Below, piece by piece: positions 9,634 to 18,184 of a stretch of DNA of 64,000 nucleotides. Origin of the DNA: Alcaligenaceae bacterium (lineage in GTDB: Bacteria > Pseudomonadota > Gammaproteobacteria > Burkholderiales > Burkholderiaceae_B); NCBI GenBank assembly GCA_013416435.1, contig JACCEN010000010.1:62001-126000 (forward strand). Reading direction: 5' to 3'. The stretch's first letter is position 1. Each line of letters starts with the position of its first letter. A model generated the notes under the pieces. It was not told the DNA's origin. It was given only the letters and a program-made list of their open reading frames with translations, and ran no database searches. The position numbers were made by a program, and so were the translations under genes.

Positions 9634-10116
9634 ATGACGACCAACAGAATCCTACATGCCATTGCCCTGCTGTGCGTCGCGGCGCTGGCCATCGCGCTCG
9701 TTTCGCAGCACGTGTTCGACATGCAACCCTGCGCCTGGTGCGTTCTGCAGCGCTTGATCTTCTTGGTCATCGCCGTGGTGTGCTGGCTGGGCGTCCTGGC
9801 CGGACGCGCCATTCCCGGCCTGCGCCGGCTTGCCGCCTGGCTGGCGGCGCTCCTGGGTATCGGCGGCGTGGTCGCCGCCTGGTATCAATACACCGTCGCG
9901 GCGCAGATGTTTTCCTGCGACATGACCTTCGCCGACCGTTTCATGGTTTCATCCGGACTGGACGCCGGCGTGCCTTGGCTCTTCGGCATTTTTGCCTCCT
10001 GCATGGATGCGCGGGTGGATCTGCTGGGCGTGGAGTATGCCTTGTGGAGCATGGGCCTGTTTGCGGCGGTCATCGTCCTGGGCGTGATGGCCGGGGCCAG
10101 GCCCCAGGGTCGTTGA
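9634..10116 (+). CDS. dsbB: Disulfide bond formation protein B
   Basis: DsbB is an inner-membrane quinone reductase that reoxidises periplasmic DsbA. From the ATG at 9634, preceded by AAGGAC, the protein has 160 residues and four membrane helices. The first periplasmic loop holds the redox pair in MQPCAWCVLQR, and the second loop holds the other pair (MFSCDM near residue 90 and ASCMDARVD near 125). An upstream ATG at 9595 would overlap marC and add residues without hydrophobic character. The stop is followed after 4 nt by the palindromic repeat cluster at 10121. Confidence 0.93.
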   Translation: MTTNRILHAIALLCVAALAIALVSQHVFDMQPCAWCVLQRLIFLVIAVVCWLGVLAGRAIPGLRRLAAWLAALLGIGGVVAAWYQYTVAAQMFSCDMTFADRFMVSSGLDAGVPWLFGIFASCMDARVDLLGVEYALWSMGLFAAVIVLGVMAGARPQGR

Positions 10117-10120
10117 AATA

Positions 10121-10272
10121 GGGGTCGGACCCCGGATGGGGTCCGACCCCGTGTAATGTCGCAGAAGGGTCAGACCCATGCGGGGTCCGACCCTAGCGCA
10201 CTGGGGCCAGACCCATGGGTCTGACCCCAAAAAAACCAAAGCCTTAGGGGTCAGACCCGTGGGTCTGACCCC
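10121..10272. repeat. Palindromic repeat cluster A (four units)
   Basis: Four tandem copies of the GGGGTC(A/G)GACCCC-linker-GGGGTC(T/C)GACCCC unit fill the gap between convergent dsbB and purF: 10121-10150 (perfect, linker GGAT), 10167-10194 (linker ATGC, outer bases worn), 10203-10228 and 10247-10272 (shortened to 26 nt with two-base linkers). The first unit begins 4 nt after the dsbB stop and the last ends 13 nt before the purF stop. Each unit can fold on either strand into a hairpin of 11-13 bp. Confidence 0.95.
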
Positions 10273-10285
10273 CCAAAAAGCCCAA

Positions 10286-11785
10286 TTATTCCGGCGCGGT
10301 GCTGGTGGACATCTCGCCGGCGGCCGGCCTCAGGCCGCGGGTGCGGCTCAGGCGCTCCAGGTATTCGGCGTCGATATCGCCCGTCACGTATTGGCCGTTG
10401 AAGCAGGACGATTCGAACTGCTTCATGGCGGGATTCCTGTCCCGGATGGACTGCTCCAGATCGGCCAGTTCCTGATACACCAGGCCGTCCGCCCCGATTT
10501 CCCGGCTCACCTCGTCGGTGTCGCGGCCATAGGCGATCAGTTCCGCCTGCGTCGGCATGTCAATGCCATAGACGTTGGGAAAGCGGACCGCGGGCGCGGC
10601 CGATGCGAAATAGACCTTGTTGGCGCCGGCAGCCCGCGCCATGTCCACGATTTCGCGGCTGGTCGTGCCCCGGACGATGGAGTCATCGACCAGCAGGACG
10701 TTCTTGCCGCGGAATTCCATGTCGATGGCGCTGAGCTTCTGACGGACTGATTTCTTGCGCACTGCCTGGCCCGGCATGATGAAGGTCCGGCCGACGTAGC
10801 GGTTCTTGATGAAGCCTTCGCGGTAGCCGAGATTGAGCTTGGCCGCCAGTTGCATGGCCGAAGGGCGGGATGAGTCCGGAATGGGCATGACGACGTCGAT
10901 GTCGCCCAGCCGCAAGGATTTGGCCACGTTGTCGGCCAGGTATTCACCCATGTTCAGGCGTGCGTCATAGATGGAAACGCCGTCCATCAGCGAATCGGGC
11001 CGGGCGAAGTACACGTATTCGAATACACAGGGCGTCAACACCGGATTCGTTGCGCACTGCCTGCTGCTGAGTTTGCCTTCCAGGTCGATGAAGACCGCTT
11101 CGCCCGGCTCGATGTCCCGAACGAGCGAGAACCCGCAGCCGGTCAGTGCCACGGATTCCGAGGCCGCCATCCATTCAGTGCCCTGCTCCGTCTCGACGGA
11201 GCCCAGGCACAACGGCCTGATGCCGTAGGGGTCGCGAAACGCCACCATGCCGTAGTTCGCGATCTGGGCGATGACGGCGTACGCGCCTTTCGCTCGGCGA
11301 TGCACCGCGGATACCGCCTTGAAAATGGCGTCCTCATCCAATGAGCCACCGCTGGAGGCCTGCTGCAGCTCGTGGGCAAACACATTCAGCAGCACCTCCG
11401 AGTCGGAGTTGGTGTTGATGTGGCGCCGGTCGACGCGGAACAGCGCCTCGCGCAGTTCGCGCCAATTGGTCAGATTGCCATTATGGACGAAGGTGATGCC
11501 GAAGGGCGCATTCACGTAAAAAGGCTGTGCCTCGTCGACGCTGTCGCTGGAGCCCGCGGTGGGGTATCGAACCTGGCCCAGGCCGCTGTTGCCCGGCAGG
11601 GAGCGCATGTTCCGCGTACGGAAGACGTCGCGCACCAGGCCATGGGCCTTGTGCATGTTGAAAAACTGGTCATGCGAGGTTGAAATGCCGGCGGCATCCT
11701 GCCCGCGATGCTGCAACAGGAGCAAGCTGTCGTAAATCAACTGGTTCACGGGGCCGCGGCCTGCTACCCCCACTATTCCACACAT
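10286..11785 (-). CDS. purF: Amidophosphoribosyltransferase
   Basis: PurF makes phosphoribosylamine from PRPP and glutamine, the first committed step of purine synthesis. The 499 residues start MCGIVGVAG, so removal of Met exposes the catalytic Cys of the Ntn glutaminase domain. [11 protein letters not shown] and [16 protein letters not shown] follow in that domain. The PRPP-binding motif [20 protein letters not shown] is near residue 370. It lies 20 nt after cvpA, matching the folC-dedD-cvpA-purF order of E. coli. Its 3' end faces dsbB across repeat cluster A. Confidence 0.96.
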   Translation of the reverse strand: MCGIVGVAGRGPVNQLIYDSLLLLQHRGQDAAGISTSHDQFFNMHKAHGLVRDVFRTRNMRSLPGNSGLGQVRYPTAGSSDSVDEAQPFYVNAPFGITFVHNGNLTNWRELREALFRVDRRHINTNSDSEVLLNVFAHELQQASSGGSLDEDAIFKAVSAVHRRAKGAYAVIAQIANYGMVAFRDPYGIRPLCLGSVETEQGTEWMAASESVALTGCGFSLVRDIEPGEAVFIDLEGKLSSRQCATNPVLTPCVFEYVYFARPDSLMDGVSIYDARLNMGEYLADNVAKSLRLGDIDVVMPIPDSSRPSAMQLAAKLNLGYREGFIKNRYVGRTFIMPGQAVRKKSVRQKLSAIDMEFRGKNVLLVDDSIVRGTTSREIVDMARAAGANKVYFASAAPAVRFPNVYGIDMPTQAELIAYGRDTDEVSREIGADGLVYQELADLEQSIRDRNPAMKQFESSCFNGQYVTGDIDAEYLERLSRTRGLRPAAGEMSTSTAPE

Positions 11786-11805
11786 TTTCTATATTCCTGT
11801 GAATA

Positions 11806-12294
11806 TCAATACGGTAACCACGATGCAAGCGAGGGCGGCAGCAGCAGCTTGATCTGCTGCACGCCCTGGATGGCGCTGCGGGAAAGACGGGCGTCCTGCC
11901 ACCAGGGTTCTTTCGGCAAGTCGGTATAGCCGGCCATCACCACCAGCAACAACACGAAGACGACGCCCCGCAGCAGGCCGAACAAGGCGCCGAGGCCGTG
12001 GTCCGCCGGCGTCAGGCCGGTCTTGTGGATCAGCGTGGCCAGGGTGACGTTGACGAGCCCCACCAGCAGCAGCACAACGATGAAGACCAGCCCGTAAGCG
12101 GCGGCGGTGCGCAACAATTCATTGTCGATCCAGGCGGCCAGCCAGATCGACATCAGCGGCCCCCACCAGACGGCGGCCAGAAAGGCGACGATATAGGCGA
12201 CGAGCGAAAGCACTTCCTTGACCAGGCCGCGTAGCAGCCCCAAAAAGGCCGAAAAGGCCAGGATGGCAAGGACGAGGTAGTCGAAGCTGGTCAC
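11806..12294 (-). CDS. cvpA: CvpA family membrane protein
   Basis: CvpA is an inner-membrane protein needed for colicin V export in E. coli and linked to envelope stress; its mechanism is not known. The 162-residue protein has four hydrophobic segments, with the family start SFDYLVLAILAFSAFLGLLR followed by GLVKEVLSL. The start codon is GTG at 12294 and overlaps the stop of the SPOR gene as GTGA, which suggests translational coupling. It sits directly before purF, as in most proteobacteria. Confidence 0.92.
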   Translation of the reverse strand: MTSFDYLVLAILAFSAFLGLLRGLVKEVLSLVAYIVAFLAAVWWGPLMSIWLAAWIDNELLRTAAAYGLVFIVVLLLVGLVNVTLATLIHKTGLTPADHGLGALFGLLRGVVFVLLLVVMAGYTDLPKEPWWQDARLSRSAIQGVQQIKLLLPPSLASWLPY

Positions 12295-13097
12295 TTAGTG
12301 GAAATGAAGCCGTTGTCGTAACCCAGCGCCCTCAGCCGCGCCTGCGCGGCCTGGGCTGCATCGCGCGTCGGGAAGGGGCCGACGCGCAAGCGGTAGGTAG
12401 GCTTGCCGCCAGAGCTTGCGTTTTCCACATAAGCGTTGGTCACGCCGGCCGAAACCAGGCGGTCGCGACGTACTTGCGCGTCCTTGTCGTTGGTATAGGC
12501 GGCGATCTGGAGAATGAAGCTTCCCGCGCTGGACGCGGCGGGCGCCGGCTTTGAAGGCGTGCGGCCTTCGAGCAGCGCAATGGCCACCGAGCCGTCGTCC
12601 GTACGCTCGGCCGTTGGCTTGGTTTCCCTGGGCTTGGGCTCTTCTTTTTTGGCTGGCTTGGGTTCGGCTGCGGGCTCGGGCTTGCTGGCCTGGGGCGGCT
12701 CCGACGGAGCTTCGGTCACGGCCGGCGCAGGCGGCTCTACCGTGGCCGTCCCGGTATCGGCGGGTGCTTCAGCAGTGCCTTCGGCCGGCTGCGCGGGCTC
12801 GGGAGTTTGACTGATGGTGCCCGAAGCCCCCGGGCTGACCGGGGACGGTGCCATGGCGAGGCCGCCCTCGCCCGGCGCGACGATGGCCGGCACGACCAGT
12901 GGACCCGCCGCCTGATCGACGGGTTCGGTGGAGTCGAACAGCATGGGTACGATGATGACGGCCGCCAGTACCAGCACCAGTGCGCCGATGAGGCGGCGAC
13001 GCGCCCGGCCGCGGAGTTCGTTGACCTGAGCTTCACTGGAAAGAGACGAACGCCGTCCCGACGCTGGAGCGGACTCGTTACGAGAAAACAATCCCAT
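12291..13097 (-). CDS. SPOR-domain cell-division protein (DedD-like)
   Basis: The protein is a bitopic membrane protein whose C-terminal SPOR domain should bind denuded septal glycans. In 268 residues there is a cytosolic basic N-terminus, one membrane helix near residues 36-54 (RLIGALVLVLAAVIIVPMLF), a long low-complexity Pro/Ala/Glu/Lys periplasmic linker of about 130 residues, and the SPOR domain from about residue 190 (SFILQIAAYTNDKDAQVRRD to the end). Its place between folC and cvpA is that of dedD in E. coli, which supports the DedD assignment by context. Confidence 0.88.
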   Translation of the reverse strand: MGLFSRNESAPASGRRSSLSSEAQVNELRGRARRRLIGALVLVLAAVIIVPMLFDSTEPVDQAAGPLVVPAIVAPGEGGLAMAPSPVSPGASGTISQTPEPAQPAEGTAEAPADTGTATVEPPAPAVTEAPSEPPQASKPEPAAEPKPAKKEEPKPRETKPTAERTDDGSVAIALLEGRTPSKPAPAASSAGSFILQIAAYTNDKDAQVRRDRLVSAGVTNAYVENASSGGKPTYRLRVGPFPTRDAAQAAQARLRALGYDNGFISTK

Positions 13098-13146
13098 GGA
13101 GCAAAAAACCTATCTGGTAAACAAGCGGCCAGCCGGCGAGCTTGAA

Positions 13147-14565
13147 CTACGTGACCTGCCGTCCCAATTCCTTCAACACGGGTCCGACAGTCGAAAAAGA
13201 TCCGAACACGAGAATTCTATCATTCTCGGATGCCTGTTTCCGTGCCTCCGTAAACGCTTGTACCGGATTATCAAAACTGGAAACGGTTACGGCCTCGGCG
13301 TTCAGAACGGGGCGTGCGGCCGGCTTGACACCCGGCCGCCCGGCGGGCGCGTCGTGGGACGGCTCGGGAATGCGCTTGAGCTCGACGCTGGCCTGCTCGA
13401 GCGTTTCCTTGCCCGTCACGCTTTGGACCGCTTTGCGCACCAAGGCTGCAAGATTTTCGCCGGACGTGCCCCGCGGACCTTCCAGGCCGGCGCAGTACCA
13501 GCGGTCCACCCGGTTGGCCAGTTTGGCGACGACGCTGATCATGTCCTTGTCGTTGAGCATGCCCACCACCGCATGCGTATGCGGAAAATATCCCATGTTG
13601 TCCAGGTTTTGCCCAAGCGCGGCGGCCGCGTGCGGATTGTGGGCCACGTCCAGCACGATGGTCGGCGTGCCCGGCAGTATCTGCAACCGCCCCGGCAAGG
13701 CGACCTGCGCCAGGCCGATGCGCACCGCCTGCTGCGGCACCACCAGCTGCGGCCGCAGCGCCTCGAGGGCGGCCAGGGCGGCGGAAGCGTTGAGCAACTG
13801 GTTCGCGCCACGCAGCGCCGGATACGCCAGCCCGCTGCGCCTCTGGCCGCGCCCGCCGTAGGCCCACTGCTGGCGATCACCGGAGTAATTGAAATCCTTG
13901 CCGAATAGCCAGAGGTCTGCGCCGATGTCCTTGGCATGCTCGAGTATGGTGTCGGGCGGCATGGGGTCGGCGCAGATGGCGGGCTTGCCCGGCCGGAAGA
14001 TATGGGCTTTCTCCCAACCGATTTTCTCGCGCGTATCGCCCAGATAGGCCGTGTGGTCGATGTCAACGCTGGTGATGACCGCGCAGTCGGTATCCACGAG
14101 ATTGACCGCATCCAGCCGGCCGCCCAGCCCGACTTCCAGCACCGCTACGTCGACGCGTTGCTCTTCGAAGAGCATCAGCGCCGCGAGCGTGGTGTATTCG
14201 AAATAGCTCAGGGTGGTGTCGCCCCGGGCGTGCTCGATGACCCGGAACTGGCGGATGATCTGGCCATCGTCGGCCATGTCGCCGTTCAGGCGTATGCGCT
14301 CATTGAAATCGATCAGGTGCGGCGATGTGTACATGCCCACTTTGTAGCCGGCCGCCAGCAGTATGGCCTCGAGCATGGCGCAGGTGGACCCCTTGCCGTT
14401 GGTGCCGCCCACCGTGATCTTGACGAACGGCAGCTTGAGCCCAAGCTTGTCGGCCACCCCCTTTATTCTTTCGAGCCCCAGATCGATGGCGCTGCGGTGC
14501 AAGGTTTCAAGATAGCCGAGCCATTCCTGCAAACCGGAAGACTCGTTGGGAACAAGACTGGACAT
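13147..14565 (-). CDS. folC: Bifunctional folylpolyglutamate synthase/dihydrofolate synthase
   Basis: FolC joins glutamate to dihydropteroate and adds further glutamates to folates. From the ATG at 14565 there are 472 residues. The Mur-ligase ATP loop reads VGGTNGKGSTCAML near residue 50. TSVDIDHTAYLGDTREKIGWEKAHIFR is the central ligase motif with the carbamylated-Lys region, and VLDVAHNPHAA marks the C-terminal domain. The protein is longer than E. coli FolC owing to an Ala/Pro-rich insertion near residue 420 (PSHDAPAGRPGVKPAARPV). It precedes the SPOR gene by 49 nt. Confidence 0.95.
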   Translation of the reverse strand: MSSLVPNESSGLQEWLGYLETLHRSAIDLGLERIKGVADKLGLKLPFVKITVGGTNGKGSTCAMLEAILLAAGYKVGMYTSPHLIDFNERIRLNGDMADDGQIIRQFRVIEHARGDTTLSYFEYTTLAALMLFEEQRVDVAVLEVGLGGRLDAVNLVDTDCAVITSVDIDHTAYLGDTREKIGWEKAHIFRPGKPAICADPMPPDTILEHAKDIGADLWLFGKDFNYSGDRQQWAYGGRGQRRSGLAYPALRGANQLLNASAALAALEALRPQLVVPQQAVRIGLAQVALPGRLQILPGTPTIVLDVAHNPHAAAALGQNLDNMGYFPHTHAVVGMLNDKDMISVVAKLANRVDRWYCAGLEGPRGTSGENLAALVRKAVQSVTGKETLEQASVELKRIPEPSHDAPAGRPGVKPAARPVLNAEAVTVSSFDNPVQAFTEARKQASENDRILVFGSFSTVGPVLKELGRQVT

Positions 14566-14580
14566 GATGGATGCTTCTGT

Positions 14581-14620
14581 AAAAAAACGGGCGGCAGGTG
14601 CCGATATTAGCACCTGCCGC
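14581..14620 (-). terminator. Rho-independent terminator of the aceE-aceF-lpdA operon
   Basis: An 11-bp perfect stem, GCGGCAGGTGC with GCACCTGCCGC (14591-14601 and 14610-14620), has an 8-nt loop. On the minus strand it is followed after three bases by seven Ts (the A-run at 14581-14587). It lies about 40 nt after the lpdA stop and before folC, the expected position for the end of the pyruvate dehydrogenase transcript. Confidence 0.85.
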
Positions 14621-14658
14621 TGATGCAACGGCGTTTGCCCGCGCCCGGGTAACGGACT

Positions 14659-16434
14659 TTATTTGCGCCGGGCCGGCGGTAGATCGGTACAACTGCCCTC
14701 CGCGACCTCGGCCGCCATGCCGACGGACTCGCCCAGCGTGGGATGCGGGTGTATGGTCTTGCCGATATCCACCGCGTCGGCGCCCATCTCGATGGCCAGG
14801 GCGACCTCGCTGATCAGGTCGCCGGCATGCGTGCCGACGATGCCGCCGCCCAGCACGCGATGGGTTTCCGCGTCGAACAGCAGCTTGGTAAACCCTTCGT
14901 CGCGCCCGTTGGCGATGGCGCGCCCCGAAGCCGCCCAGGGGAACAGGCCCTTGGTGACTGCGATGCCCTCTTTCCTGGCTTCGTCTTCGGTCAGGCCGAC
15001 CCAGGCCACTTCGGGATTCGTATACGACACCGATGGGATGACGCGCGCGTCGAAGAAGCTCTTCTGCCCCGCAATGACCTCGGCCGCCACATGGCCTTCG
15101 TGCACCGCTTTGTGCGCCAGCATGGGCTGGCCGACGATATCGCCGATGGCGTAGATATGAGGCACGTTCGTGCGCATCTGCTTGTCGACCTCGATGAAAC
15201 CGCGGTCGGTCACGGCGATGCCCGCTTGCTCCGCGGCGATCTTCCTGCCGTTGGGAGAGCGGCCCACCGCCTGCAGCACCAGGTCGTAGCGCTGCGCCTC
15301 TTTGGGAGCATTCTTGCCTTCGAAAGTAACCCAGATGCCGTCGTCGCGGGCCTCGGCAGCCACTGTGCGCGTTTCCAGCATGACGTTGTCGAAGCGCGAT
15401 GCGTTCATTTTTTCCCAGACCTTGACCATGTCGCGGTCCGCGCCCTGCATCAAGCCGTCCTGCATTTCGACGACGTCCAGCCGCGCACCCAGGGCGGAAT
15501 ATACCGTGCCCATTTCGAGGCCGATGATGCCGCCGCCGATGATGAGCATCTTCTTGGGAATGGATGCGAGCCTCAGTGCGCCGGTGGAGTCCACGATACG
15601 GGGATCTTCGGGCAGGAACGGAAGCTTCACCGACTGGCTGCCCGCCGCGATGATGGCGGACTTGAACTTCACGGTCGTCGTCTTGCCGTCCGCGGTGACC
15701 GACAAGTGATGCGGGTCCGCAAAAGCGCCGACGCCGGTCAGCACCTTGACCTTGCGTGCCTTGGCCATGCCGGCCAGGCCGCCTGTCAGCTTGGACACCA
15801 CACCGTCTTTGTAGGCGCGCACGCCGTCCAGATCGATCTTGGGCTCACCGAAGCTGATGCCGTGCGACGACAATGAGCGGGCTTCTTCAAGCACCGCCAC
15901 GGTGTGCAGCAGCGCCTTGGAAGGTATGCAGCCCACGTTCAGGCACACGCCGCCCAGTGTGTCGTAGCGCTCGACGAGCGCCACGGACAGCCCCAAGTCC
16001 GCCGCACGGAAGGCGGCCGAATAGCCGCCCGGCCCCGCGCCCAGCACCAGGACGTCGAACTCCGCGTCCGATTCGCCCGTATAACTGGCGGCGGCGGGCA
16101 CGGCCGCCTGCGCGGGCCGTTCCTCGGCAACCGCGGCTTGCGGCTTGACGGCTCCAGGCGATTCCGCAGGCGCGGCGGCTTCCTTGCCTGCACCCTCCGA
16201 CGCTTCGATCCGTACAATGGCCGTGCCTTCCGCGATCTTGTCGCCCACCTTGACCAGGACTTCCTGGACGACCCCGGCGCTGGCTGCGGGGATCTCCATG
16301 GACGCCTTGTCGGACTCGACCGTAATGAGGCTTTGCTCGGCCTGGATGGTGTCCCCTTTCGCCACCAGCACCTCGATGACTTCCACTTCCGTGAAGTCGC
16401 CGATATCGGGCACTTTCAGTTCAGTTGTGCTCAT
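14659..16434 (-). CDS. lpdA: Dihydrolipoyl dehydrogenase (E3) with N-terminal lipoyl domain
   Basis: E3 reoxidises the dihydrolipoyl arms of the pyruvate dehydrogenase complex and passes electrons to NAD. The 591 residues start with a lipoyl domain (residues 1-75, lipoylated Lys in [12 protein letters not shown]), an Ala/Pro-rich hinge, then the flavoprotein. The latter has VLGAGPGGYSAAFRAADLG for FAD, the redox disulfide in GGVCLNVGCIPSKALLH, IIGGGIIGLEMGTVYSALG for NAD, and HPHPTLGESV with the catalytic His near the end. A lipoyl domain on E3 is known from Neisseria and many Burkholderiales. It follows aceF by 8 nt. Confidence 0.96.
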   Translation of the reverse strand: MSTTELKVPDIGDFTEVEVIEVLVAKGDTIQAEQSLITVESDKASMEIPAASAGVVQEVLVKVGDKIAEGTAIVRIEASEGAGKEAAAPAESPGAVKPQAAVAEERPAQAAVPAAASYTGESDAEFDVLVLGAGPGGYSAAFRAADLGLSVALVERYDTLGGVCLNVGCIPSKALLHTVAVLEEARSLSSHGISFGEPKIDLDGVRAYKDGVVSKLTGGLAGMAKARKVKVLTGVGAFADPHHLSVTADGKTTTVKFKSAIIAAGSQSVKLPFLPEDPRIVDSTGALRLASIPKKMLIIGGGIIGLEMGTVYSALGARLDVVEMQDGLMQGADRDMVKVWEKMNASRFDNVMLETRTVAAEARDDGIWVTFEGKNAPKEAQRYDLVLQAVGRSPNGRKIAAEQAGIAVTDRGFIEVDKQMRTNVPHIYAIGDIVGQPMLAHKAVHEGHVAAEVIAGQKSFFDARVIPSVSYTNPEVAWVGLTEDEARKEGIAVTKGLFPWAASGRAIANGRDEGFTKLLFDAETHRVLGGGIVGTHAGDLISEVALAIEMGADAVDIGKTIHPHPTLGESVGMAAEVAEGSCTDLPPARRK

Positions 16435-16442
16435 ATGCGCTC

Positions 16443-18170
16443 CTAGAGGGCGATGCGACGGAAGTCGGCAAGCAAGGCGCCCAGATAGGCGTTGAATCGC
16501 GCGGCGGCAGCGCCGTCGATGACGCGGTGGTCATAGGACAGCGAAAGCGGCAGCATGAGGCGCGGGATGAACTCCTTGCCGTTCCAGACCGGCGCCTGCG
16601 TGGACCGCGACACGCCCAGGATGGCGACTTCGGGGGCATTGATGATGGGGGTGAAATCGGTGCCGCCGATGCCGCCCAGCGACGAGATGGAGAAGCATCC
16701 GCCCTGCATCTGGCCGGGAGACAGCTTGCCGTCGCGTGCGAGCTTGGCGAGTTCGGCGGTTTCCTTGGCGAGTTCGAAGATGCCTTTCTTGTCGGCATCG
16801 CGTATGACGGGCACGACCAGGCCGTTGGGCGTATCGGCTGCGAAACCGATGTGGAAATAGTGCTTGTAGACGAGGTTGTCGCCATCGAGCGATGCGTTGA
16901 ACTCGGGGAACTTCTTCAGCGCAGCCACGACCGCCTTGATCAGGAAAGCCAGCATCGTGACCTTGACACCGGATTTTTCGTTCTCTTTGTTGAGCGTCTG
17001 GCGCAGCTCTTCGAGCTCGGTGATGTCGGCTTGATCGTTGTTGGTGACATGGGGAATCATCACCCAGTTGCGATGCAGATTCGCGCCGGAAATCTTCTTG
17101 ATGCGCGACAGCGGCTTGGCTTCGATGTCGCCGAACTTGGCGAAGTCGACCTTGGGCCAGCCCAGGACGTTCAGCCCGCCGCCCGCCGTGGGCGCCGTGG
17201 CGGCCGCCCCTGCACCGGCGCCGCCCGCCAGCGCTTGCTTCACGTACTGGCGCACGTCGTCCTGCGTGATGCGATTCTTGGTGCCGGTGCCGCGCACCGA
17301 TGCCAGGTTCACGCCAAGCTCGCGGGCGAACTTGCGCACCGAAGGCGAGGCATGGGGCAGATTGCGCAAGGGCACATCGGCCTCGGCAAAGGCTTCGGTG
17401 GGGGAATGGCGCTCGGGCGGCGTCGAAGCCAGGGAAGCGCCATTGGACGGCTCGGCCTGGGATGGCGCCGCAGCCGCGGCGGGTTCGTCGGTCCGCGCGG
17501 GCGCGGCAGCGGGTTTCGCCTGGGCGGGTTCGGCCTTGGCCGCCGCCCCGGTCGCGCGCAGCTCGATGATGTCGGAGCCTTGATTCACCTTGTCACCCAG
17601 CTTGACCTTGATCGCCGTGACGACGCCGGCATGAGACGAGGGAACCTCCATGGAGGCCTTGTCGGATTCCACGGTGATCAGGCTTTGTTCGGCCGCGACG
17701 GTATCGCCGACCGCAACCATGATCTCGATGACTTCCACGTCGGTGGCATCACCGATGTCGGGCACGGCCACCGTTACCGATTGGCCGCCCGACTGGGCCT
17801 GCCCCTTGGGCTCGGCCGGTTCTTCGGATTGGCCGGCCGCTGCGGGCGCCGCATCGGCAGCCGCGGCGGGCGGCTCGGCCGCTGCCTGCTTGGCCTGAGG
17901 CTGGGCCGCGTCGCCGCCCTCTTTGGCGCCTGCGGATTCAAGCTGGACGATGACCGAACCTTGCTTGACCTTGTCGCCGACCTTGACCGAGACTGATTTG
18001 ACCACACCCGCCTGCGAAGAAGGGATCTCCATGGAAGCCTTGTCGGACTCCACCGTGATCAGGCTTTGTTCGGCCGCGACCGTATCGCCCGGGGCCACCA
18101 GGATCTCGATGACCTCGACCTCGCTGAAGTCGCCAATATCCGGAACTTTTACTTCGATCGTATTGCTCAT
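16443..18170 (-). CDS. aceF: Dihydrolipoyllysine-residue acetyltransferase (E2 of pyruvate dehydrogenase)
   Basis: E2 is the core of the complex and moves acetyl groups from E1 to CoA. The 575 residues hold two lipoyl domains (about 1-78 and 118-195; [12 protein letters not shown] and [12 protein letters not shown]), each followed by an Ala/Pro hinge. The peripheral subunit-binding domain follows ([20 protein letters not shown], about 280-315), then the acetyltransferase domain with [16 protein letters not shown] near residue 545, holding the catalytic His. The gene lies 14 nt after aceE and 8 nt before lpdA. The two lipoyl stretches are near-identical at DNA level around the lysine, which could allow recombination. 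Confidence 0.96.
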   Translation of the reverse strand: MSNTIEVKVPDIGDFSEVEVIEILVAPGDTVAAEQSLITVESDKASMEIPSSQAGVVKSVSVKVGDKVKQGSVIVQLESAGAKEGGDAAQPQAKQAAAEPPAAAADAAPAAAGQSEEPAEPKGQAQSGGQSVTVAVPDIGDATDVEVIEIMVAVGDTVAAEQSLITVESDKASMEVPSSHAGVVTAIKVKLGDKVNQGSDIIELRATGAAAKAEPAQAKPAAAPARTDEPAAAAAPSQAEPSNGASLASTPPERHSPTEAFAEADVPLRNLPHASPSVRKFARELGVNLASVRGTGTKNRITQDDVRQYVKQALAGGAGAGAAATAPTAGGGLNVLGWPKVDFAKFGDIEAKPLSRIKKISGANLHRNWVMIPHVTNNDQADITELEELRQTLNKENEKSGVKVTMLAFLIKAVVAALKKFPEFNASLDGDNLVYKHYFHIGFAADTPNGLVVPVIRDADKKGIFELAKETAELAKLARDGKLSPGQMQGGCFSISSLGGIGGTDFTPIINAPEVAILGVSRSTQAPVWNGKEFIPRLMLPLSLSYDHRVIDGAAAARFNAYLGALLADFRRIAL

Positions 18171-18184
18171 ATCAGCGCCCCTCC

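Noticed and set aside
10121-10272. CRISPR-like array
   Set aside because: Units are palindromic, irregularly spaced, vary in length, and the gaps are not unique spacers of constant size; no cas genes are present.
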